From positions 1 to 12,624 of the forward strand of contig JAOPZP010000143.1 in NCBI GenBank assembly GCA_025964055.1: a DNA stretch of 12,624 bases. Reading direction: 5' to 3'. The translations under genes were made by a program, and so were the position numbers. Position 1 is the first letter of the stretch. The number at the start of each line of letters is the position of its first letter. Under the pieces are notes generated by a model. It did not search any database, had not been told where the DNA came from, and saw only the letters and a list, made by a program, of their open reading frames with translations. The DNA is from Conexibacter sp. Lineage in GTDB: Bacteria > Actinomycetota > Thermoleophilia > Solirubrobacterales > Solirubrobacteraceae. Shown in pieces: positions 1 through 7,135 of this stretch.

Positions 1-856
1 CGAGCGCCCGGCGCTCGGGCAGCTGCTCGCGCACCACGTCGGCCGTCCGGATCGCCGCCGTGACGGCGTCCGCCGGCGGCGCGTCGTCCAGCCCCTCGGC
101 GCCGGCACCGGTGAGCACGACCAGCGGCTGCGCCAGGCCCAGCGTGTCGCCGTGCGCGCAGAGCGCAACGAACAGGTCCCGCAGTGACGCAGGCGAGACG
201 GCGGCAAGCGCGGCGGTCCGGACGACCGCGGGGTGCCGGACGAGATCGGCGAGCGGCGTCGCGAGCGCCGCGATGGCGGCCGTCGTCCCGGAGGCCGGGC
301 CGACGCCGCACCACGGCTCCAGCGTGACGGCCGGCGTGCCCGGGCGCTGCTCGATCGCGCTCGCCACGGCGGCCGTTGCCGCGGGCGCCGCGTCGAGTGC
401 CTCGGTGAGGACTTCGAGCAGCGCGACGTCGATCCGCGCGCCGGCGGGGACGAGCACCGCGAGCGGCGCAGCGCTCAGCGCCAGCGCCCCCGCCACCAGC
501 TGGTCGTGCGTCAGCTCGGATGCGCCGCGGTAGACCGCCACGCGCGAGTCCTCGCTCGCACTGCGCAACGCGCGGGCCAACGTCCAGTCCGCCGCGCTCG
601 CGGCGACCGCGACGACGATCTGCGCGTCGGGACCCCCGAGCGCCCGGAGCTCGGCCAGGCGGTCGGCGAACGGCTCGCCGCCCTGCCCGACCACCAGGCA
701 CAGGCTCACCGCGAAATCCGTGGCGGCGTGCGAGCCGTGCCGGCCGCCCGGACCCGCGAGCCAGTCCCGGCCACCGGCGACGACTGCTTCGAGCGCGCCC
801 GCCAGCACCGGCTGGGCGGCGAGAGCCTCCGGGGAGATCGGATCACAGATGCTCAT
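1..856 (-). CDS. Degenerate GT2-like (GT-A fold) protein, 3' end missing at window edge
   Basis: An open frame runs without a stop from ATG at 856 to the left edge, giving at least 285 residues. Codon third positions are almost all G or C. The start is supported by GGAG seven bases upstream, and it overlaps the end of the preceding glycosyltransferase gene by 14 bases. I see the alternating pattern of a family 2 glycosyltransferase: a first strand (residues about 50-56, SLCLVVG), a second strand near 79-84 (AQIVVAV), a helix and strand at about 118-139 where GT2 enzymes carry the metal-binding DXD, and a region near the end resembling the acceptor-side helix. The DXD position instead reads LVPAGARID (about 135-143), and the early catalytic aspartates are not evident. 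It may be an inactive or non-metal GT, or an unrelated Ala-rich protein. It is last in the leftward operon. Confidence 0.6.
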   Translation of the reverse strand, partial: MSICDPISPEALAAQPVLAGALEAVVAGGRDWLAGPGGRHGSHAATDFAVSLCLVVGQGGEPFADRLAELRALGGPDAQIVVAVAASAADWTLARALRSASEDSRVAVYRGASELTHDQLVAGALALSAAPLAVLVPAGARIDVALLEVLTEALDAAPAATAAVASAIEQRPGTPAVTLEPWCGVGPASGTTAAIAALATPLADLVRHPAVVRTAALAAVSPASLRDLFVALCAHGDTLGLAQPLVVLTGAGAEGLDDAPPADAVTAAIRTADVVREQLPERRAL

Positions 857-1880
857 GGATGATCTCCACGAGCTCGGCCGCGCGGAGCGACGTCGTCTCG
901 GTGCGGAGCGTCTCCGCGTACGCGTGATCGCAGAGGCGCTCGCGCTCGGCGTCGGCGTGGATCCAGTAGTCGATGGTGTCGCCGATCTGCTGGTCACCGT
1001 CCTCCATCGACAGCGTCACCATCTTGTCGCGATACCACGGCTCGTCGCCCGGCAGGTCGCCGAGCAGCAGGGTCTTGGACGCCATCGACTCGAGGTAGCG
1101 CGGTGACGGAACACCGCCGAGGTCGAAGTCCCGCACCACGACTTCGGGATTGCCGTATCCGTAGAAGGGGTCGTCGTCGTAGGCGAGGCGTCCCGACGAG
1201 CCGTCGACGTACTGCATGATGAGCTTGCCGCCGGTGACCAGCCCTCGCGGCGTGCCCGTCGGCGACACCTTGGCCGCCGCCAGCGACGGCGCGTACTGGC
1301 GCTGGCCGTCGGCACCCGCCTGTGGGTCCGACAGATCCAGGACGTTCCAGCCGCGCTCGGCGGCCTGGCCCCGCACGATCGCGTTGAGGCGCTGCCGCAC
1401 CGGGTAGTCGGCGGTCTCGGTGCCCGACAGGAGGACGTCGAACTCCTTCGGACCCGCACCCGGGCCGAAGAGCGTCGTGTCGACGCCGGGGCGCTGGACC
1501 ACGCAGGGGATCGCCGGCATCAGCGAGCGATAGAGGCGCTCGGCGGCGTGGTGCCGGACGACGTTCAGGACGCGCGGGTGGCGTTCGAGGCACTGCATCA
1601 CGTGCAGCGGGCGGTGCCAGTAGTCGTGCGTGACGTAGACGAGCAGGGGCGCCAGCCGGGACGGCAGCCGCGGCGAGATGTCCATGGTGAGCTGCTTCTC
1701 GTCGAACGCGATCACCGCGTCCAGCGTGTCCACGGCGGCATAGGCCGCTTCACCGAAGAGCACATCAGCGTGTTCGCGCATCGCCAGGAACTGCGCAGCC
1801 TGGTAGGTGACGCGGAGCCCGTGCACGTCGTCCTCGGAGGGCTCGCCCTGGAGCACGCCCAGCCGCAGCCGCTCGCTCAC
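843..1880 (-). CDS. GT-B fold glycosyltransferase (GT1/GT4, CgeB-like)
   Basis: This is a 345-residue predicted cytoplasmic glycosyltransferase that would move a sugar from a nucleotide donor onto the growing surface glycan. The C-terminal half shows the GT-B donor domain: PGVDTTLFGP (131-140) is the usual GVD-x-x-x-F-x-P turn, FDVLLSGT (147-154) starts the second Rossmann domain, and SPRYLESMASKTLLLGDLPG (259-278) matches the CgeB-like segment where the acceptor/donor-contacting acidic helix lies. The N-terminal half contains a THDYWHRPLH stretch (84-93). The start is GTG at 1880, chosen because it forms a GTGA overlap with the stop of the upstream HAD/nucleotidyltransferase gene. A longer reading of the same frame to 3185 only covers that gene out of frame. 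No clear Shine-Dalgarno site is visible, fitting translational coupling. The sugar specificity cannot be read from sequence. Confidence 0.8.
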   Translation of the reverse strand: MSERLRLGVLQGEPSEDDVHGLRVTYQAAQFLAMREHADVLFGEAAYAAVDTLDAVIAFDEKQLTMDISPRLPSRLAPLLVYVTHDYWHRPLHVMQCLERHPRVLNVVRHHAAERLYRSLMPAIPCVVQRPGVDTTLFGPGAGPKEFDVLLSGTETADYPVRQRLNAIVRGQAAERGWNVLDLSDPQAGADGQRQYAPSLAAAKVSPTGTPRGLVTGGKLIMQYVDGSSGRLAYDDDPFYGYGNPEVVVRDFDLGGVPSPRYLESMASKTLLLGDLPGDEPWYRDKMVTLSMEDGDQQIGDTIDYWIHADAERERLCDHAYAETLRTETTSLRAAELVEIIHEHL

Positions 1881-3238
1881 GAGGCGAGCGACGCCACGGC
1901 CGCCGGACGGCGCGCGAGGAAGGCGTCGAGGTCCTCTGGCGTGCCGATCCCGTGCATGGCGGAGCGGTCGATCTCGAACGTGCGGACGATCCCGCCCTCG
2001 GCGATCAGCTCGTTGAACACGGGGCAGACGTAGAACTCGCCGTTGACCCGGACGTCGCGCTCGATCATCCGGCGGGCGCAGCGGACGAAGGCCGACCCGT
2101 GGCGGAACCAGTAGATCCCGACGGTCGCCTGGTCGGAGATCGGGCGCTTCTCGGCGACCTCGGTGACGATGCCGTCGCTGCCGACCTTCGCGAAGCTCCA
2201 CTTCGACTCGGTGGCCTGGAAGGTCATGATGCCGCCGTCGGCGCCCTGCTCGCGCATGAGCGCGACGAACGCGGCCACGTCGGCGTCCACCACCTGGTCG
2301 GAGTTGGCGAGCACCAGCTCGGACGGCCCGTCGATGAGCTCCTCCGCGAGGAGCACCGTGCACGCCGCGCCCTCGGTGATGCCGGAGACCGGGACGATGC
2401 GCGCATCCGGCGCCGCGTGCTCGATGACCGCGTCGGCCCGGTAGCGCCGGATGTGCTCTTCCTGGAGCAGGACGATGGGACGCCCGACCTCGCGCAGGTC
2501 GTCGAGGACACGGTCGATCATCGGGCGGCCCTCGACGTCGATGAGCGGCTTGGGATGGACGTAGCCCGCCTCCGCGAACCGCGAGCCGCGCCCCGCCGCG
2601 GGGATGACGACGTTGACGCGCTCGGCCTCGCGCACCGTGCCCAGCACGCGGTAGAGGTTGACCTCGGACGGGTCCGCCACCTCGCACACCACCGCGCCGG
2701 ACGCGTGGGCCGCGGCCCGCCCGACCTCGGAGTCCTCGACGATCACGCACGCCGACGGATGGAGGCCGAGGCGCGCCATGGCGGTCACGTAGATCTCGGG
2801 CGCGGGCTTGGCGTCGGCGACGTCCTCGTTGGACAGGAAGAACTCCATGCGATCCAGCATCCCGGCGCCCGTGAGCATGCGGCGCACCGACTCGCGGCGG
2901 GCGTTGGAGCAGACGACGAGCCGCAGGCCGCTGGCGCTCAGCGCCCGGAGCATCTCGAGCTTCTCCGGATCCGGGACCGAGCACTCGGCGATGATGGCCT
3001 CGCTCAGCTCCTGCTTGCGGGCCGCGATGACGTCGTGCAGCGCGGGCTGCAGGCCCTTGCGCTCGGTCAGCATGGCCAGCTTCCGGCGCGTCGGCAGGCC
3101 CTTGTAGACCGCCAGGTGCTCCTGGCGCGTGATGGTGGAGAAGTGCACGTCGGCAAGCGCCGTGTTGAGCGCGCGGTAGTGCCACTCGTCGGCGTCGATC
3201 AGCACGCCGTCCATGTCGAAGAGGACTGCCTGGATCAT
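1877..3238 (-). CDS. Bifunctional HAD-family phosphatase / sugar nucleotidyltransferase fusion
   Basis: This 453-residue protein has two domains. Residues 1 to about 200 are a HAD hydrolase with all four motifs: FDMDG (D8, D10), S111 in VVCSNAR, K144 in ADAKPAPE, and VEDS (E168, D169); it looks like a beta-phosphoglucomutase/phosphatase-type subfamily. Residues about 208-453 are a nucleotidyltransferase: IPAAGRGSRF (212-221) is the nucleotide loop, K230 sits in HPKPLIDV, and ANSDQ (311-315) carries the likely metal-binding D314. The fusion suggests removal or handling of a phosphate on the compound that is activated with NTP, but the order and substrate are unknown. AAGGAG lies five bases before ATG 3238, and ATGA overlaps the upstream GDPD gene. 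The same frame is open to 3376, but that part lies inside the GDPD gene. The neighbouring GDPD may supply a phosphorylated precursor (inference). Confidence 0.87.
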   Translation of the reverse strand: MIQAVLFDMDGVLIDADEWHYRALNTALADVHFSTITRQEHLAVYKGLPTRRKLAMLTERKGLQPALHDVIAARKQELSEAIIAECSVPDPEKLEMLRALSASGLRLVVCSNARRESVRRMLTGAGMLDRMEFFLSNEDVADAKPAPEIYVTAMARLGLHPSACVIVEDSEVGRAAAHASGAVVCEVADPSEVNLYRVLGTVREAERVNVVIPAAGRGSRFAEAGYVHPKPLIDVEGRPMIDRVLDDLREVGRPIVLLQEEHIRRYRADAVIEHAAPDARIVPVSGITEGAACTVLLAEELIDGPSELVLANSDQVVDADVAAFVALMREQGADGGIMTFQATESKWSFAKVGSDGIVTEVAEKRPISDQATVGIYWFRHGSAFVRCARRMIERDVRVNGEFYVCPVFNELIAEGGIVRTFEIDRSAMHGIGTPEDLDAFLARRPAAVASLAS

Positions 3239-3918
3239 CGGGACTCCTTCTGCGCGCTGAGCGCCATGGGATGGTCGGTGCAGATGCCGGAGATCCCCCA
3301 GTCGCAGACGGCGGACCAGCGTCGCCGCAGATCGGCGGGCGACTGGGGCCGGTGCAGCTCGGGCGAGACGTACCACACCGTCTTGCCGGCCGAGATCAAC
3401 CGGGCGACGACGCCCGCGTCGACCCAGGGATCGTCGAGCTCGTCGAGCCAGACGTGGTCGACGGCGCCGGCGACGAGCTCGTCGAGCACCGGCTCGCGGT
3501 CGCTCAGCCGGCGTGCGACGGCGGCGCCGCGCGCGCGGGCCGCCGACGCCAGCGCGGCCGCCTCGTCGGCGTCCTCGCAGGCCAGCTCGAAGTCGAAGAG
3601 GAAGAAGCGGTGAGCGGTCCCTGCGCGCTCGAGCACGTCGAGCGCGGGCACCACGGCGACCGGGTCCTTCACGTTGAGCGCGTGCAGCGCCGTCCCAGGC
3701 GGGTCGGCCAGGAGCGCCTCGGCGTCATGGTCGGCCGACCAGTCGGCGGGGTCGTGCGAGAGGACCAGGCGGCCGTCGGCGTCGAGGCGCACGTCGAACT
3801 CGAGCCCGAAGCCCGCCGATCCGGCGGCGCGCAGGGTGTCGAGGCGGTTCTCGCGGGCGCGGTCTGGGCCATCGAGCAAGCCGCGATGGGCCAGCACCCG
3901 GAGGGAGGCGGGGGACAT
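3235..3918 (-). CDS. Glycerophosphodiester phosphodiesterase (GDPD) family protein
   Basis: This 227-residue single-domain protein has the GDPD TIM-barrel signature: AHRG (H11, R12), EN at 23-24, the metal ligands in LEFDVRLDADGRLVLSHDP (E40, D42, second catalytic H55), and a C-terminal GISGICTDHP (208-217) matching the usual G-x-x-G-x-x-TD-x-P end. Family members hydrolyse glycerophosphodiesters or similar phosphodiesters to glycerol phosphate plus an alcohol. No signal peptide is visible, so a cytoplasmic role is likely. It is slightly short for the family. The start is ATG 3918 with GGGAGG close upstream; GTG 3921 directly before it is equally possible. The same frame stays open to 4752 but overlaps the GT2 gene. 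ATGA overlaps the next gene, the HAD/nucleotidyltransferase fusion, which suggests a shared pathway rather than general lipid turnover. Confidence 0.85.
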   Translation of the reverse strand: MSPASLRVLAHRGLLDGPDRARENRLDTLRAAGSAGFGLEFDVRLDADGRLVLSHDPADWSADHDAEALLADPPGTALHALNVKDPVAVVPALDVLERAGTAHRFFLFDFELACEDADEAAALASAARARGAAVARRLSDREPVLDELVAGAVDHVWLDELDDPWVDAGVVARLISAGKTVWYVSPELHRPQSPADLRRRWSAVCDWGISGICTDHPMALSAQKESR

Positions 3919-3998
3919 CACCTCCCGGTGATCGCCCGGCCGCGCCGGCGATTGAGGCGTTTCACCGCCGGCGGACGGAATGCGGTGCCCGCCGGCGG
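3919..3998 (-). promoter_or_regulatory. Only intergenic break in the leftward operon
   Basis: This is the single non-overlapping junction in the leftward gene string. It holds 80 bases between the GT2 stop and the GDPD start, made up of the GC-rich twin-palindrome hairpin (3965-3998) and the GDPD ribosome-binding region. No convincing -35/-10 pair was seen. It could divide the operon into two transcription units or act as a partial terminator/attenuator. This is inference from layout. Confidence 0.35.
3965..3998 (-). terminator. GC-only hairpin right after the GT2 stop codon
   Basis: CCGCCGGCGG occurs at 3965-3974 and again at 3989-3998. The ten-mer is its own reverse complement, so the two copies can pair as a perfect 10-bp stem with a 14-base loop. 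The stem begins directly after the TAG stop (3999-4001). There is no T-run, so this would be a weak or factor-assisted terminator, an mRNA-stabilising structure, or simply GC-rich chance sequence. Confidence 0.4.
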
Positions 3999-5315
3999 CT
4001 ACGGCAGGCAGGCGGCCGAGTCGACCGTCTGCCACTGGCCGGCGTCCGGCGGTCCGGCGAACGGCTCCGGGATGGAATGCGGGAACACCGGCACGCCGGC
4101 GGACTCGGCGACGACGGCGAACGCCGAGCCCCAGCCGGCCAGCGCGACGCATCCGGCAGTCAGCAGCGGCCGCGGATCGTCGGTCGGCAGCACCGCGACG
4201 TCGAGGTCCGCGTCGCCGAACACCGGCTCCAGCAGCGCCATCGCCTCCGAGACCCGCTCCGCGTCGACCGTGACGGTCAGCCGCCCGAGGAGCACCCCGA
4301 GCTGGCGCACGGTCGCCGCCAGCGCGCCTGCCTCGGCCTCCGATTCGGGCGCGAGCGCGACGGCGTCGGCCGGCAGGTCCGGCTCGTGCAGGCCGGCGGC
4401 GCGAACCGCCGTCAGGTAGGCGCGCCGCAGGTCGGCGTCGGCGGGCAGCAGCGCCAGCGCACGCCCGGTCGCCATGTACGCCGACCAGCCGTCGGCGATC
4501 CTGAGCAGCCCCACGTGCGTCAACTCCCGCGCCATGCTCAGATGCGAGGCGGCGACCAGCCGGTCGCGCCCATCGCGCCACGCCGCGGGCATCGCCTCGT
4601 CGCAGAACACGCGGTCCAGGGTGCTCGGGACGTCGCGCGCGCCGATGCCGGAGCGCAGGCTGGACAGCGTGCCCGCGGCCTCGTGGATACGGAACGCCGT
4701 CAGCGGCTCGGGCAGGGCGACCACCGGCCAGCGCAGCGACAACCGCATCCACGTCAGCCAGTCGCCCGCGTAGAACGAGCGGCCGTCGAAGCCGCCGACC
4801 GCGCGCAGCGCAGCGGTGCGTGCGACGACCGACTGGCAGGCGACGTCGTTGGTCGGCACGATCCGCGGAAAGAAGTCCGGGGCCGGCGTGAGCAACGGCG
4901 TCTCGCGGTGGTCGGGCCCGAACCGCAGGAACTCCCCGCGCTCGTCGATCTGCATGCAGGTCGAGGTGGCGAAGCCCGCGCCGGTCTCCTCGAGGGCGTC
5001 CACCTTGCGGCGCAGGTTGCCGGGCTGCATGACGTCGTCGTGCGCGAAGGGCACGAAGTACTCCGCCTCCGCGGCGGCCAGCGCGCGGTTCAGCGATCCG
5101 TAGTAGAAGACGTCGACCGGATTGCGCTCGGCGGTCAGGCGCGGGTCCTGCGCGGCGTAGCGCTGCGCGATCTCCAGCGAGTCGTCGTCGGAGCGGTTGT
5201 CGATGACCCGGACGGTGAGGTCGACGCCGTCCTGCGACAGGACGCTCTCGATCGCCTCGGCGAGGTAGTCGGCCCCGTTCTTGACCGGGATCGCGACGAA
5301 CACGGAGCGGGTCAT
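3999..5315 (-). CDS. Family 2 glycosyltransferase with C-terminal Rossmann-like extension
   Basis: This 438-residue protein starts with a clear GT2 domain (about 1-230): VFVAIPVKNGADYLAEAIES (5-24), VIDNRSDDDS (37-46), FAHDD with the DXD-like metal site (H92-D94), and GDWLTWMR (184-191), where D185 sits in the position of the catalytic acidic residue. It would transfer a sugar from an NDP donor during glycan assembly. The remaining 200 residues are unusual: a helical stretch, then from about 340 an alternating strand/helix part ending DDPRPLL and ALAGWGSAFAVVAESAGVPV, which resembles the donor-side end of GT-B enzymes. The start at ATG 5315 forms ATGA with the upstream aminotransferase stop. 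The frame is open further upstream (to 6941) but only as a shadow of that gene. Confidence 0.87.
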   Translation of the reverse strand: MTRSVFVAIPVKNGADYLAEAIESVLSQDGVDLTVRVIDNRSDDDSLEIAQRYAAQDPRLTAERNPVDVFYYGSLNRALAAAEAEYFVPFAHDDVMQPGNLRRKVDALEETGAGFATSTCMQIDERGEFLRFGPDHRETPLLTPAPDFFPRIVPTNDVACQSVVARTAALRAVGGFDGRSFYAGDWLTWMRLSLRWPVVALPEPLTAFRIHEAAGTLSSLRSGIGARDVPSTLDRVFCDEAMPAAWRDGRDRLVAASHLSMARELTHVGLLRIADGWSAYMATGRALALLPADADLRRAYLTAVRAAGLHEPDLPADAVALAPESEAEAGALAATVRQLGVLLGRLTVTVDAERVSEAMALLEPVFGDADLDVAVLPTDDPRPLLTAGCVALAGWGSAFAVVAESAGVPVFPHSIPEPFAGPPDAGQWQTVDSAACLP

Positions 5316-7135
5316 GCCGTGACCCCGGCGGCCTGCCCCCGCGCGGTCACGCCGGCGCTCGCCAGCCTCCGGCGGATCGCCGCGCCGACGCGCGCGACCT
5401 CGTCGCGGCGCAGGTTCACCCCGCTGGGCAGGTTGATGCCGGTCGCGCCGATGCGGTCGGCCACCGGGCCGGGCTCCTGCCGCGCGGCCCACATCGGGTA
5501 GCGGCTGATCGCGGGGAACACGGGACGCGAGTCGATGTCGGACGCCCGCAGGGCGGCGCGGACGCCGTCGCGGTCGACGCCGCACACGGCCGGGTCGACC
5601 AGGACGCTGGTCATCCAGTGGATGCTCCGGCCGACCGCCTCGTGGCTGAGCGTGAGGCCGGGCACGCCGTCGAGCTCCTCGGCGTACCAGCCGAAGACGC
5701 GGCGCTTGGCCTCGACCAGCTGGTCGGCACGCTCGAGCTGGCCGAGGCCGACCGCCGCCTGGACGTTGGACATGCGGTACTTGAAGCCGGTCGCGCCGAT
5801 CCAGAAGTCGCCCTCGTGGCCGAGGCCCCACAGGTACTTCGCGCGCTCGAACACCGCGTCGTCGTCGGTGACGAGCATGCCGCCCTCGCCGGTGACCAGG
5901 AGCTTGGCGCCCTGGAAGCTGAAGCCGGCCGCCGTACCGAAGCTGCCGGTGCGCCGGCCGTCGAGCTCGGCGCCGATCGACGGCGCCGCGTCCTCGACGA
6001 TCTTGATCCCGTGGGCGTCGGCGATCCGGGCGATCTCGTCCATCCGCGCGACGTGGCCGTAGAGGTGGACGGGCATGACGGCCTTCGTGCGGGGCGTGAT
6101 CGCCGCCTCGAACGCGCGCGGATCCAGGCACCAGCCGCCGGCCTCGACGTCGGCGAACACCGGCGTCGCGCCGCAGTGGACGACCGCGTTGGCGGTCGCG
6201 ACCCAGGTCAGGTCCGGGACGATGACCTCGTCGCCGGGACCGATGCCGATCGCCGCGAGCGCGAGGTGCAGCGCGCCGGTGCAGCTGGAGGTCGGCAGCG
6301 CGTGGCGGACGCCGACGTGCTCGGCGAAGCGGCGCGCGAACTCGTCGTGGTAGTCGGCAAAGCGGTGGTTCCAGCCGTGGCGGACCGCATCGAGCGCGTA
6401 GGAGGCCTCGCGGCCGGACATCGACGGGCCGGCGGTGAGGATCGTGCCCTCGTCGCGCGGCGCCGGCGCGTGGACCATCGTCGCGAAGCGGCGGTCGGCG
6501 AGCGCGCCGTCCGTGGCGGCCACGTAGGCGATCGCGCCGTCGGCGCGCGCGGTCCGGACCAGCTCGATCGTGCCGGTCCGGCGGAAGCCCGCGCGCTCGT
6601 AGAACGCGACGGCCCGGGCGTTGTCCTCGAACACGCGCAGGTGGGTCGTCTGCGCGCCGAGCACCTCGCGGCCCCAGCGCACGAGCGCGTCGAGCGCCGC
6701 GGCCATCAGGCCCGGCCGGTCGACGGCCTCGCCACGTACGACGTTGTCGACCTCGACCGCGCGGTCGCCCGACAGCGCGTCCGCGAAGCCGAGGTGGCCG
6801 ACGGCGTGCCCGTGGCGGTCGCAGACCAGGAAGAGCAGGCGGTCCGGCGCGTCGAGGACGGCGGCGCGCAGCCAGCTGGACGTGCCCTCCTCGCTGACCG
6901 GGAACTGGGTCGGGAACGCGTCTGCGTGTGCGGCGCGCCACCGCGCGAGGTCGGCGATCAGCCGGGCGTCGTCGGCGTGCAGCGCGCAGACCGGGACCAG
7001 CAGGCCGAGCTCGTCGGGGAGGACGATGGCGCGGGCGTGGAGGTCGGCGACCGAGGTGGTGGACTTCAGGAACGCGAAGTCGCGGCGGACGGTGTCGGCG
7101 AACACGCGCCGGGCGCGGACGGCGTCGGCGGTCAT
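5312..7135 (-). CDS. GNAT acetyltransferase - DegT/DnrJ/EryC1 aminotransferase fusion
   Basis: This 607-residue fusion has a GNAT domain at about residues 1-215, with acceptor-side strands around GHLGFAD (113-119) and the strong motif DNARAVAFYERAGFRRTGT (171-189). Residues about 230-600 are a PLP sugar aminotransferase: SSCTGALHLAL (283-293), EDAAPSIG (D382 for the PLP ring nitrogen), FSFQGAK with catalytic K411, TGEGGMLVTDD (415-425), and FKYRMSNVQAAVGLGQLE (451-468). The second half resembles GDP-perosamine synthases (PerA/RfbE), which put an amine on C4 of a 4-keto-6-deoxy sugar nucleotide. The GNAT half would then N-acylate it, so one chain could make an acetamido sugar donor; the nucleotide carrier is unknown. 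ATG 7135 has GGAG six bases upstream and an ATGA overlap with the transketolase subunit gene. The classic GNAT acetyl-CoA loop (Q/R-x-x-G-x-G/A) is not clear. Confidence 0.88.
   Translation of the reverse strand: MTADAVRARRVFADTVRRDFAFLKSTTSVADLHARAIVLPDELGLLVPVCALHADDARLIADLARWRAAHADAFPTQFPVSEEGTSSWLRAAVLDAPDRLLFLVCDRHGHAVGHLGFADALSGDRAVEVDNVVRGEAVDRPGLMAAALDALVRWGREVLGAQTTHLRVFEDNARAVAFYERAGFRRTGTIELVRTARADGAIAYVAATDGALADRRFATMVHAPAPRDEGTILTAGPSMSGREASYALDAVRHGWNHRFADYHDEFARRFAEHVGVRHALPTSSCTGALHLALAAIGIGPGDEVIVPDLTWVATANAVVHCGATPVFADVEAGGWCLDPRAFEAAITPRTKAVMPVHLYGHVARMDEIARIADAHGIKIVEDAAPSIGAELDGRRTGSFGTAAGFSFQGAKLLVTGEGGMLVTDDDAVFERAKYLWGLGHEGDFWIGATGFKYRMSNVQAAVGLGQLERADQLVEAKRRVFGWYAEELDGVPGLTLSHEAVGRSIHWMTSVLVDPAVCGVDRDGVRAALRASDIDSRPVFPAISRYPMWAARQEPGPVADRIGATGINLPSGVNLRRDEVARVGAAIRRRLASAGVTARGQAAGVTA

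Noticed and set aside
1952..3613. Long plus-strand open frame (553 codons) opposite the HAD/nucleotidyltransferase and GDPD genes
   Set aside because: Low-complexity product rich in Arg, Asp, His, Gly and Ala with no domain pattern. It spans a gene junction on the other strand, a typical antisense shadow in very GC-rich DNA.
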